From Ignavibacteriota bacterium (GTDB taxonomy: Bacteria; Bacteroidota; Ignavibacteria; Palsa-1295), in the NCBI GenBank assembly GCA_003151825.1, contig PLYO01000009.1:1-43144 (forward strand): a DNA stretch of 43,144 nucleotides. Reading direction: 5' to 3'. The notes below the pieces were generated by a model. It had not been told where the DNA came from, did not search any database, and saw nothing but the letters and a program-made list of their open reading frames with translations. Positions 1 to 7,722 of this stretch are shown here, one piece after another; within the stretch, counting starts at the first letter, position 1; each line of letters starts with the position of its first letter. The position numbers were made by a program, and so were the translations under genes.

Positions 1-1437
1 CGGAAAGAGCTTCAGGCGCTTTTCAAAAAGTGGAATGGCAATTTCGGCCCAATGCTTCTGTTTCTCGGCGAATGATCGGTCATTCGCATCTTCCTTCGCG
101 CCGTTGCAGTCAACAACGAGATTGAATAAGGCTACCAAGTTTCCCGGCTTCCGTTTCAGCGCCTCTTCGTAAGGGGTGATCGCTTTGGCCTCCTGACCGG
201 TCTCCGAATAAAAAAATCCGAGCGCGAAATAGCTGTTGTCATCCTCCGGCGCGTTCCGGATATATTCCTGTGCGGCGGCCCCCGCTTCGTCGAGCTTGCC
301 CTGAAGCATGAGAATGATGGAAAGCGGGTAATAGGCCGCCCACAAATCGGACTTCAACCGGCGCGCCTCGGTGATGAGCCTTAGCCCCTCTTCGAGCAGC
401 GAGGGATCGCGGGTGTAACCTCGGTAAAGAAATGCAAGCGCATTCGCCTTGCCTGAATAGGCATGCGCATACGCGGGATCGAGCGCGATCGCTTCGGACA
501 AAAGCTGCGTCGCAAGCTGAAGACCTTCTTTGGTCTGGCGGGCAAAATACTCGCGCCCTTTGAGAAATAATTCGTATGCCTCTGCATTCTCGGTGCCGCG
601 CTCGGCGAGTTTCTTCTTTTCGTCCGAGGCCAAGTGTACTTTCAGCCCTTCGACAACTTTCTCGGCAACTTTCTCCTGAATATCGAAAATGTCGTCCATC
701 ACGCCTTTCATCGAGTCCTGCCATAGGTGATCGCCGGTCTCGATGTCGAGAAGACGTGTAGTGATCTTGATGTTGTCACCGAACTTGCGGACATCGCCCT
801 GTACGAAGTAACGGATACCCATTTCGTGGGCGTACTTCGGTAGGGTTCCTTGATAGCGTTTGAAGTCTTTCGTCGTTTGCGCGTCAGTGACACGAAGCGC
901 CTTTACATTTGACAGTGCCGAGATCAACTCGCTGGAAAGCCCATCGGCAAACCAACCGTTGTCTCCGGTTGGCGATAGGTCTTCGAATGGCAGTATCATC
1001 AGGCTCTTCCGCGCGTCCGTCTCGTGAACAAGCTTGATGGATGGCGCCTGCGTTGCCGCAAGACCTAATTTGCCGAGGGCGCGGATGACTGCATCTATGT
1101 TCGTCATCGGCGCGCGCTGGATGCCGGCGAGAGCATACTGCATGTTTTTCGGAAGCTCGACGGGTTCCAGATCGAGCGGGAGTATCTTCTTCCGTTTCTC
1201 GGAAGCGAGAGAGACTTCTTTCACCACGTTAGGCGACAGGATGGATGCGGGACTGAGCATCACGATGAACGCTTTGCAAGAGTCTATCGCATCCACGATG
1301 GATTCCGACCAGCTCTCGGCTGCCTCTATTCCCGACTGATCTATCCAAACGGAGAGTCCCGCCGAAGCAAGAAGCTCGGTCAGTTGCTCCGCGTGGTCGC
1401 GGTCTTTCGAGGAATAGGATATGAAGATGTCAGACAT
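1..1437 (-). CDS. TIR domain / TolB-like / TPR protein, 3' end beyond window
   Basis: The frame is open from ATG 1437 to the window edge (479 codons, C-terminus missing). Residues 1-115 form a TIR-type domain: the start MSDIFISYSSKDRDHAEQL, then GLSVWIDQ, the W43-S-E45 motif at the usual place of the NADase glutamate, and FIVMLSPAS. Residues 146-270 resemble the TolB/FlgO-like domain (MILPFEDLSP, WFADGLSSELISALS, YFVQGDVRK, HLWQDS) seen in many adenylate-cyclase/TPR receptors. From about 285 onward come TPR-like helices (AYELFLKGREYFARQTKEG, DPAYAHAYSGKANAL). No signal peptide is present, so it is probably cytosolic. By family knowledge TIR domains bind or cleave NAD+ or mediate signalling, so a signalling or immune role is inference. 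The gene lies downstream of the membrane protein at 1526-2026 on the same strand, separated by a REP doublet. Confidence 0.85.
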   Translation of the reverse strand, partial: MSDIFISYSSKDRDHAEQLTELLASAGLSVWIDQSGIEAAESWSESIVDAIDSCKAFIVMLSPASILSPNVVKEVSLASEKRKKILPLDLEPVELPKNMQYALAGIQRAPMTNIDAVIRALGKLGLAATQAPSIKLVHETDARKSLMILPFEDLSPTGDNGWFADGLSSELISALSNVKALRVTDAQTTKDFKRYQGTLPKYAHEMGIRYFVQGDVRKFGDNIKITTRLLDIETGDHLWQDSMKGVMDDIFDIQEKVAEKVVEGLKVHLASDEKKKLAERGTENAEAYELFLKGREYFARQTKEGLQLATQLLSEAIALDPAYAHAYSGKANALAFLYRGYTRDPSLLEEGLRLITEARRLKSDLWAAYYPLSIILMLQGKLDEAGAAAQEYIRNAPEDDNSYFALGFFYSETGQEAKAITPYEEALKRKPGNLVALFNLVVDCNGAKEDANDRSFAEKQKHWAEIAIPLFEKRLKLFP

Positions 1438-1442
1438 GAATT

Positions 1443-1517
1443 TGTAGCCGTACCCTTTAGGGTACGGTGAATGAAGGACATCCGAACATTCGCCGTGACT
1501 TAAAAGTCACGGCTACA
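1443..1517. repeat. REP-doublet (REPIN-like) palindromic repeat
   Basis: Two hairpins sit in inverted arrangement. The first has stem CCGTACCC (1448-1455) and GGGTACGG (1460-1467). The second has a perfect 10-bp stem, GCCGTGACTT (1492-1501) and AAGTCACGGC (1504-1513). The outer ends TGTAGCCGT (1443) and ACGGCTACA (1517) are also complementary, and GGTGAATG near the centre nearly matches CATTCGCC. The layout is that of a REPIN, a dispersed non-autonomous repeat. It lies between two same-strand genes and could also shape the mRNA. Confidence 0.8.
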
Positions 1518-1525
1518 ACATCCGC

Positions 1526-2026
1526 TTACTGCACCCCCACCCACATCAGCGATTTCGATTCGCCGAGCGTGATGGCGATGAGGACGAGCACCGTGAGGAC
1601 CATCACCCAGGTAAATTGTTTCGTCACCATCGCGCGGAGCGAGTCGCTCGCGCCGTTGGCGGCATTTGGCGAGGAAAGTTCCGCGTTCACGGTCGCGAGA
1701 ATTTTCTTACCGTTGGGCATCAGTACCGCGCCGGCAATTGCCATAATCACGACGAAATCCGTCTGCATCATCGCAAGCCAGGGCAGCGTGGAGAATGGAA
1801 AGAACGAGTAGGACATCAGTGTGAGCACCACTCCGGTGACAGCCAGCCCGATGCTGCCGATGTTCGCCATAATGGGCGAGACGATCGCGGCCATGCGAAT
1901 CGAGGCCAGCTCGCCTGCGGTGCCCTTTACTTTTTTCCTCAGGATGGTCGCGATAATCGCGTTGGTGATAAGGCCGACGACCACGCCGGCGCTGATGATG
2001 TGAAGAACGACAAAGAAGGTGTACAT
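1526..2026 (-). CDS. Small integral membrane protein with four predicted helices
   Basis: 166 residues, almost entirely hydrophobic. Segments at about residues 3-25 (FFVVLHIISAGVVVGLI), 48-75 (IVSPIMANIGSIGLAVTGVVL), 83-103 (LAMMQTDFVVIMAIAGAVL) and 139-157 (FTWVMVLTVLVLIAITL) look like four transmembrane helices with a short basic loop (RKKVKG) after the first. Position and length recall the DUF2269/CopD-like membrane families, in which a His sits in the first helix (here H9), but I cannot assign it firmly. It is encoded upstream of the TIR protein on the same strand, so the two may be cotranscribed through the REP doublet. The function is unknown. Confidence 0.75.
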   Translation of the reverse strand: MYTFFVVLHIISAGVVVGLITNAIIATILRKKVKGTAGELASIRMAAIVSPIMANIGSIGLAVTGVVLTLMSYSFFPFSTLPWLAMMQTDFVVIMAIAGAVLMPNGKKILATVNAELSSPNAANGASDSLRAMVTKQFTWVMVLTVLVLIAITLGESKSLMWVGVQ

Positions 2027-2030
2027 GGTT

Positions 2031-2062
2031 GGTAGTGGATAGTTGATAGTGGAAAGTGGAAA
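2031..2062. repeat. Low-complexity GTGGATAGT-type repeat
   Basis: Short imperfect direct repeats of the type AGTGGATAGTTGATAGTGG lie just upstream of the start of the membrane-protein gene. They are simple-sequence DNA with no obvious coding role. Confidence 0.5.
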
Positions 2063-2069
2063 ACAAATT

Positions 2070-2092
2070 CCCCCTCCTTTTCAAGGAGGGGG
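2070..2092. repeat. CCCCCTCCTT palindrome (dispersed hairpin repeat)
   Basis: A perfect 10-bp stem, CCCCCTCCTT (2070-2079) and AAGGAGGGGG (2083-2092), with loop TTC, is followed by CAGGGGGTGG. It lies just beyond the stop of the tail-fibre-like gene (2103) on the minus strand, where it could stabilise the mRNA end. A close relative occurs inside the coding sequence at 15540-15564, so this is a dispersed element rather than only a local terminator. The typical T-run of a terminator is absent on either strand. Confidence 0.6.
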
Positions 2093-2102
2093 CAGGGGGT
2101 GG

Positions 2103-3563
2103 TTATTTTGAAAGACTGACAGGCGGCGTGGCCGATTCCATCCGTACCGCCTCATACCCCTTGCGCTTTGCGACAACGCGGTAATCGAACGCGCCGTTCG
2201 ATATGCCGCCGCCGTTCTCGATCACATCGAATCCCGATGTGCCTTTCACAACATACGCGCTCGCGTCGCTGTTCATTTGCACGAATACTTTGATTGGGTT
2301 CGCATCGCCAATGGTTACTGTTTGAAGGAAGATGCTGTCGAGCGTAATATGCGCGCGTCCATTCACGAGCGTGCCGGAACCATAATCGTTGAAATACACT
2401 TCTGCCGCTTCTTCGCAATACAGCTTTCGCCATTCGTTCCCGACGGGCACGAGCGCGGCTTTGGCGCCAGTCGCCGTTTGATCTCCGTGAACGAAAATTC
2501 CTTTGCCAGAATCGCTGCCGCTTTCGAAGTATCCCGCGTAGGCAGCTGGGTTGGTTGCCACGCCAAAGATGCCGGCACCCCCTGACTTAACTCCCGTTCC
2601 GATCACTCCATAGAAACCACTACCGAGAACACCTGCGCCGGAACTGCCGGCAATATTCAAACCATAGACTCCTGCCGAGTTTGCCAATGCAGCGTTCACA
2701 TAGCCGACAACACCAAAAACGGAATTGCTCGAAGAAGTGCTGGAATTCGTTCCATAGACGCCGCCGCCCGGAGCATTCAAGGTGCTCGTGGAATTGCTCA
2801 CACCTTTGATCGCATCACCTGCGCTCGCAGCAGTGTTGTCTGCTTCGAAACTAACGTTAGCGGAGGATGTGCCGCTATAAGGAAGCGTCAGATTCCCACC
2901 GCCACCGCTCGATCCATTCGAAGCCGCGGTGATGCGGCCTTTCGCGTCCACGGTGATATTCGCGTTCGTGTAGCTACCCGCCGAAACGCCGCTTGTGGCA
3001 AGCGTGGGATTAGGATAAGTTCCAGCCAAGTCTCCGCCCGCCGCTCCGCCGGGCGGGAACGTGGATGGAATGCCGGAAATGGCTGCCCACGTCACGCTTG
3101 CAGCCTTCACGGAAAGATCGGCAATCGGGCCATTCGGATTCGTGATGCTGACCGTTTTGTCTGCGGAAGTGATTTCGGTAATCGACGCGGTTGGCGCGGG
3201 AACATTCAGCGCGTATGGCGCGGCCGTCAGCGGCGAGCGCGGAGTTAGTTCCGTGCTTCCATCGACGGAAATGCCGAGATACATCGGCTCGTTGAACGTG
3301 AGCGAAGCCGGAATTGAATCTAACAAGGTGCTGAAGTAGCCACTCGCCGTAGTCACGGTGTCCTCCTTGCTGTATAGTACGACCGCGCCGGTTTTCGTAG
3401 CATACAGCGCGAGGATGAGGATATGCTTCCCATCCGGGATGGGCGCGCCAGCCTTAGCGAGCATGCCTTGATACGAAATTGTTCTCGGAACCTGAGCGGA
3501 AACTGACCCGGGGTATGTTATGAGGAAAAGTGGCAGCAGAACGAACAAAAGCTTGGATTTCAT
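2103..3563 (-). CDS. Secreted tail-fibre-like / low-complexity surface protein
   Basis: 486 residues. The signal peptide is [24 protein letters not shown], then a conserved start ([21 protein letters not shown]) seen in secreted proteins of Bacteroidota. The middle (about residues 170-220) carries the phage-tail-fibre-like motif [20 protein letters not shown] and [18 protein letters not shown], then Gly/Ser/Asn-rich repeats ([31 protein letters not shown]). The C-terminal region ([46 protein letters not shown]) matches the conserved end of such proteins. No T9SS tail is obvious. The protein is probably trimeric or fibrous and surface exposed (inference). The start is supported by the promoter at 3587-3621 and the good signal peptide. 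Confidence 0.85.
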   Translation of the reverse strand: MKSKLLFVLLPLFLITYPGSVSAQVPRTISYQGMLAKAGAPIPDGKHILILALYATKTGAVVLYSKEDTVTTASGYFSTLLDSIPASLTFNEPMYLGISVDGSTELTPRSPLTAAPYALNVPAPTASITEITSADKTVSITNPNGPIADLSVKAASVTWAAISGIPSTFPPGGAAGGDLAGTYPNPTLATSGVSAGSYTNANITVDAKGRITAASNGSSGGGGNLTLPYSGTSSANVSFEADNTAASAGDAIKGVSNSTSTLNAPGGGVYGTNSSTSSSNSVFGVVGYVNAALANSAGVYGLNIAGSSGAGVLGSGFYGVIGTGVKSGGAGIFGVATNPAAYAGYFESGSDSGKGIFVHGDQTATGAKAALVPVGNEWRKLYCEEAAEVYFNDYGSGTLVNGRAHITLDSIFLQTVTIGDANPIKVFVQMNSDASAYVVKGTSGFDVIENGGGISNGAFDYRVVAKRKGYEAVRMESATPPVSLSK

Positions 3564-3586
3564 GGCGGTGTTGAAAAATTATCGCC

Positions 3587-3621
3587 GCAAAATTATGAAA
3601 ACTTTCGGCCTCACCCACAAA
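3587..3621 (-). promoter_or_regulatory. Bacteroidota-type promoter for the tail-fibre-like gene
   Basis: On the minus strand TTTG (3621-3618) is followed after 22 bp by TAATTTTGC (3595-3587), matching the Bacteroidota pattern TTTG-N17-23-TAnnTTTGC. The start codon is at 3563, giving a short leader. It lies in the 72-bp divergent gap with the helicase gene. Confidence 0.65.
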
Positions 3622-3635
3622 AAGCAGATTATTCC

Positions 3636-4928
3636 ATGACCGCAAAGCAAAATTCTCACCTCACACATCACACATCGAACGGCGCTCACTCGATCGAGCA
3701 GCTTACGTTTTTCGAGCTTGGACTCATTCCGGAAATATGCGAGCGCGTTCAAAAAATCGGCTACGCCACGCCGACGCCCATCCAGCGCGAAGGCATTCCG
3801 CTCATCTTAGAGGGGCACGATGTGATCGGCATCGCGCAGACGGGAACCGGAAAAACCGCGGCCTTCATGCTGCCGCTCATCGACTCCATCCTCTGCTCGC
3901 CAAAGGCAAAACATAAGGAGCAGCCGCGCGTCCTTGTCTTGGAACCCACGCGGGAACTTGCCATGCAAGTGCTCGAAGCTTCGGTAAGCTTTGCGATGGG
4001 AACCGGACTTCGCGCTGTCGTCGTCTATGGCGGCGTGAGCCAGCGCACGCAGGAGCGCGATCTATCGAAGGGCTGCGATATTCTCATTGCCACTCCCGGC
4101 CGTTTGAACGATCTCATTCAGCAGCGCGTCATTTCGCTTGCGTCCATCGAATTCTTAGTGTTAGATGAAGCCGATCGCATGCTCGATATGGGCTTTCTTC
4201 CACAGATCAAGCGCATCACTGCGCACGTCCCGCGCGACCGGCAGACACTCATGTTTTCGGCAACGCTGTCGCACGACATCGAAGAACTCGCGCGAAGGCT
4301 TACGAAGGATCCGGCCCTCATCGAAGTGGGCGGGCGAAGGAAACCGGCGGAGGGCATTACGCAAAAAATTTATTCCGTCATGAAGCTGAAAAAACCGGAA
4401 CTATTACTAAAACTGCTCACGGAACTTTCCGGCGAGGACGCCGATGGAACGCCCTCGAAGATTCCCACGCGCACGCTCGTCTTCACGCGCACCAAGCACG
4501 ACGCCGACCGCGTGGCGCACGTGCTCGGCCATGCCGGAGTGAACGTGACGAAGATTCACTCCAATCTCACCCAAAGCGAGCGCACACGCGCGCTGGCCGA
4601 GTTCAAGAGCGGAAAATTCGATACGCTTGTCGCCACCGACGTGGCCTCACGCGGCTTAGACATCGATGACATCAGCCACGTCATCAACTACGAGCCGCCG
4701 ATGTCCCCGGACGATTACGTGCATCGCGTAGGCCGCACCGCGCGCGCCGAAAAAACCGGCGTGGCAATGACGCTCGTCAGTCCCGAAGAAGAACCGCTCA
4801 TGCGCGACATCGAAAAGCGCGTCGGCATCGAAATCGAGCGCACAGTCGTCGAAGGCTACGCGCCGCCCCCGCCGATAGAAATGTCACAGGCCGAACGCAG
4901 AAGGCTGAAGGGGTGGGCGAAGCGGTAA
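3636..4928 (+). CDS. DEAD-box ATP-dependent RNA helicase (RhlE-like)
   Basis: 430 residues carrying all the expected motifs: Q motif (FFELGLIPEICERVQKIGY, TPTPIQ, about 25-50), motif I AQTGTGKT (67-74), Ia PTRELA, Ib TPGRL, DEAD (177-180), SAT (208-210), [25 protein letters not shown], and motif [10 protein letters not shown] (about 362). The tail is short and basic (ending [10 protein letters not shown]), as in the RhlE/CshA-type core helicases that unwind RNA in ribosome assembly or mRNA decay. The gene is divergent from the tail-fibre-like gene. Its 3' end recurs downstream at 7226-7585, 9488-9559 and 10508-10576, which is highly unusual. The enzyme itself appears intact. Confidence 0.95.
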   Translation: MTAKQNSHLTHHTSNGAHSIEQLTFFELGLIPEICERVQKIGYATPTPIQREGIPLILEGHDVIGIAQTGTGKTAAFMLPLIDSILCSPKAKHKEQPRVLVLEPTRELAMQVLEASVSFAMGTGLRAVVVYGGVSQRTQERDLSKGCDILIATPGRLNDLIQQRVISLASIEFLVLDEADRMLDMGFLPQIKRITAHVPRDRQTLMFSATLSHDIEELARRLTKDPALIEVGGRRKPAEGITQKIYSVMKLKKPELLLKLLTELSGEDADGTPSKIPTRTLVFTRTKHDADRVAHVLGHAGVNVTKIHSNLTQSERTRALAEFKSGKFDTLVATDVASRGLDIDDISHVINYEPPMSPDDYVHRVGRTARAEKTGVAMTLVSPEEEPLMRDIEKRVGIEIERTVVEGYAPPPPIEMSQAERRRLKGWAKR

Positions 4929-5005
4929 TTATTTTTCGGTCGGTTAGGTTCTATAAGCGATTTTCGTCTTTATACATTACATTTCTTAACCCTTTAACCA
5001 CTCCG

Positions 5006-7204
5006 ATGTTTACTCGAATTCTATTCCTTGCTATGGCGGCGTGTCTTCTTGCTTCGAACAGTATTGCCCAAACTGCGTTTTGGGAGGGAACCGCCGGGAT
5101 CAGCGGTTCGCCGGCTCATTCTGTTTCGACCAATAAAAAGGGGGACATCTTCATCATGTCCACGTCCATCGTTCGATCGACCGATAGCGGCGTTAGCTGG
5201 AAGGAGATCATGGAACCAAACGCGACCGATTCGTATACCGGTTTCGCGATCGCGCCGAACGGCGACCTTTATGAAGGCGGCAATGGGAATTCTCCCAATA
5301 CCGCTCAGTATGCAGGAATACGAAAATCGACCGATAACGGCGATACATGGAATGTTGTCCTTCCGGGCTATACCATTTATAGTATTACGACGAGTCCTCA
5401 GGGCGACATTGAAGCGATCGGAGATTTTATTTTCGAATCGACCGACAGCGGCGCGACCTGGCACAATATCGACCTGAATATTGACGATCAGCAGGGGTGG
5501 TGGGAATCGGTGATACGGACGCGCGATGGTTCCCTGCTCGTCGGTTCGCATTGGGGTTTGTACCGATCGACCAACAATGCGGCGAGTTGGCAAAAGGTCG
5601 ATGGACCTGCGACGATCGTTCATTTTGCTTTGGCCCAGACTCAGGACTCCCTTCTGTACGATCTTCGCAGTTATCCGGGAACCTCGAACGATACCGGCCA
5701 GCTCTTTAGCTCGAGCGACGATGGAGTCACGTGGAAGTCCGTTTCCCCGAAGATACCGGGTCGAATGAATTATATCGCCGTTGCACCCGATGGCAATGCC
5801 GTTACGTGCGATCCCTATTCGATGAAATTATTCCGTACCAAATCCGGCACGGTGGAGGACCATTCGAACGACATCAATTCCCCGAAAGACCTGATCGACG
5901 AATACATGCAATCGCTCGGATCGGATAGCGCAGGAATCCTGTATGCTGGAACTTCTTTTGGAGTGTCGCGCAGCACCGATAGCGGCGCGACGTGGTCCGA
6001 TTTTTCGGTTCCCAACGGTTTTGTTAGCAGCCTGATGTCCCATCCATCGGGACTGTTGCTCGCTTCGAGCAGCTGGGGCGGCGGCCTGTGGCATTCGAAG
6101 AACAATGGTGTGACCTGGACGCGCTACGCACCCTCCTCCGGCACGCCCGGAGCTTCCACTGCCTTTGGGGTCGATTCGGTGGGAGGGATCTATGCCGCTT
6201 CGAATGGTTCCATCTACGTTTCGAAGGATACCGGTGCGACATGGTCCGTACGCTCTCAGAAATTTTCCTCGCAGTGGGCCCAAATCACTGCGATCATGAC
6301 CGCCGCTTCCGGCGCGCTGTATGTTTCGAGTAACGAGCAGGGAATCTTTCGTTCGACCGATACCGGTGTCTCGTGGGCCACGGTGAACAACGGACTCACA
6401 TCGCTCAAAATATATTCGATGGCGGCGCTCGACTCTCAAATCCTTTTTGCCGCTGGATATGAGGACGATACCACGAAGATCGTGTGGGGAATTTATCGTA
6501 CCAATGATGGTGGTGCCAATTGGACTCCGCTCACGACCAACTTTTCGCCCGCCATTATCACCGCCCTCATTATTGCGCCGGATGGATCGGTGCTTGCGGG
6601 CATTCCGGGCGAGGGAGTTGTCCGCTCGACCGATACGGGCGCCACTTGGAATTCCGTGGATAGCGGCCTTACGACCACGAACATCCGGACGCTTCTTTCC
6701 TCGCCGAGCGGGAAGCTTTTTGCGGCAACGGATTCGGGTGTGTTCCTGCTGGAGACAGGCCAAAACCAGTGGGTCCGCGAAGTGGACGGTCTTACCAATG
6801 TGAGCGTCACAAGCTTTGCCCGCACTGCCGATGGCTATGTCTATGCCGGAACCGAAGGCAGCGGGATCTTTCGCAGCCTTGCTCATTATTATAATATTGC
6901 GTGGCATGCTCCGTTGGGAGTTGGAAATAACCCGATCGCGGAAAACGGTATCTCTGTCACCAGCTATCCGAATCCTGCACAGGACGGGTGTACCATTAGG
7001 TTCCATCTTGACAAACCGGGCATCGCTCGACTTCAACTCGTCGATCCGCTTGGGCGTGTCCGAAGAACGCTTTTCGATGGAATGGAAACGGTCGGTGACC
7101 ACGATGTCTCGATCGAGATGAAAGATCTGCCGGTTGGAACCTATGCCGTGCGCCTTACGGCAGGAGGGAAATCGTCGATAGGCGTGATCGATCTGATAAA
7201 GTAA
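5006..7204 (+). CDS. Secreted BNR/Ycf48-like repeat protein with T9SS sorting domain
   Basis: 732 residues from ATG 5006. I chose this start because MFTRILFLAMAACLLASNSIAQ is a good signal peptide; an in-frame upstream ATG at 4913 would overlap the helicase stop. Beta-propeller-type repeats with the Asp-box signature S-T-D-S-G-A-T-W (for example STDSGVSWKE, STDNGDTWN, STDSGATWHN, NTDTGATWN variants) recur every 45-60 residues to about residue 620. The C-terminus is a type A T9SS domain: SYPNPAQDGCTIRFHL, ARLQLVDPLGRVRRTLF, LPVGTYAVRL. The protein is probably exported and surface anchored; the role of the propeller is unknown. It is the first cassette behind the helicase and is followed at once by a second helicase tail. 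Paralogues in the window lie at 10622, 14728 and 18089. Confidence 0.88.
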   Translation: MFTRILFLAMAACLLASNSIAQTAFWEGTAGISGSPAHSVSTNKKGDIFIMSTSIVRSTDSGVSWKEIMEPNATDSYTGFAIAPNGDLYEGGNGNSPNTAQYAGIRKSTDNGDTWNVVLPGYTIYSITTSPQGDIEAIGDFIFESTDSGATWHNIDLNIDDQQGWWESVIRTRDGSLLVGSHWGLYRSTNNAASWQKVDGPATIVHFALAQTQDSLLYDLRSYPGTSNDTGQLFSSSDDGVTWKSVSPKIPGRMNYIAVAPDGNAVTCDPYSMKLFRTKSGTVEDHSNDINSPKDLIDEYMQSLGSDSAGILYAGTSFGVSRSTDSGATWSDFSVPNGFVSSLMSHPSGLLLASSSWGGGLWHSKNNGVTWTRYAPSSGTPGASTAFGVDSVGGIYAASNGSIYVSKDTGATWSVRSQKFSSQWAQITAIMTAASGALYVSSNEQGIFRSTDTGVSWATVNNGLTSLKIYSMAALDSQILFAAGYEDDTTKIVWGIYRTNDGGANWTPLTTNFSPAIITALIIAPDGSVLAGIPGEGVVRSTDTGATWNSVDSGLTTTNIRTLLSSPSGKLFAATDSGVFLLETGQNQWVREVDGLTNVSVTSFARTADGYVYAGTEGSGIFRSLAHYYNIAWHAPLGVGNNPIAENGISVTSYPNPAQDGCTIRFHLDKPGIARLQLVDPLGRVRRTLFDGMETVGDHDVSIEMKDLPVGTYAVRLTAGGKSSIGVIDLIK

Positions 7205-7225
7205 ACTATAGCGGACGGCTACGCC

Positions 7226-7585
7226 ACGCAATCGGAGCGCACGCGCGCGCTTGCGGATTTTAAGCATGGGAAGTTCGATACGCTCGTGGCGACGGATGTG
7301 GCTTCGCGCGGCTTAGACATCGATGACATCAGCCACGTCATCAACTACGAGCCGCCGATGTCGCCCGACGATTACGTTCACCGGGTGGGCCGCACCGCGC
7401 GCGCCGAAAAAACCGGAGTGGCGATGACGCTCGTCAGTCCCGAAGAAGAGCCGCTCATGCGCGACATCGAAAAGCGCGTCGGCATCGAAATCGAGCGCAC
7501 CGTGGTCGAAGGCTACGCGCCGCCCCCGCCGATAGAAATGTCCCAGGCCGAGCGAAGACGATTGAAGGGGTGGGCGAAACGATAA
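7226..7585 (+). pseudogene. Second copy of the 3' third of the DEAD-box helicase gene
   Basis: The in-frame segment begins [13 protein letters not shown] and runs to the stop, matching residues from about 312 to the end of the intact helicase. From [14 protein letters not shown] to the stop the protein is identical. I count about 25 codons that differ between the copies in this stretch, and all are synonymous. No start and no ATPase domain remain, so it cannot be an active helicase. The silent-only divergence implies that both tails belonged to functional genes until recently, as expected if one came with incoming DNA. It follows the T9SS gene by about 20 bp and precedes the OLD-like ATPase cassette. 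Confidence 0.9.
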
Positions 7586-7597
7586 TATTTGCTCGGC

Positions 7598-7648
7598 TTG
7601 GTATAGAATGATCGTAAAATGATCGTAATTGGTATAGAATGATTGTAA
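7598..7648 (+). repeat. Iteron-like direct repeats upstream of the AAA ATPase
   Basis: TTGGTATAGAATGATCGTAA (7598-7617) is followed by a partial copy AATGATCGTAA (7618-7628) and then TTGGTATAGAATGATTGTAA (7629-7648), a 31-bp spacing. The repeats lie 75-125 bp upstream of the ATPase start, where an operator or promoter would be. The local DNA is AT-rich compared with the flanks. A regulatory role is inference. Confidence 0.6.
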
Positions 7649-7722
7649 GATGAAGATGAATGCAATTTGTATACTATCATACCGTGTTTACCATAAAGCC
7701 TTATTGAGGCGTTTAGCAAGAG

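Noticed and set aside
4913-5005. N-terminal extension of the BNR/T9SS protein back to 4913
   Set aside because: It overlaps the helicase stop and hides a clear signal peptide that begins at 5006.
5828-7267. Long antisense frame opposite the BNR/T9SS gene
   Set aside because: It is a shadow of a repetitive coding gene on the other strand, with arginine-rich sequence and no domain.
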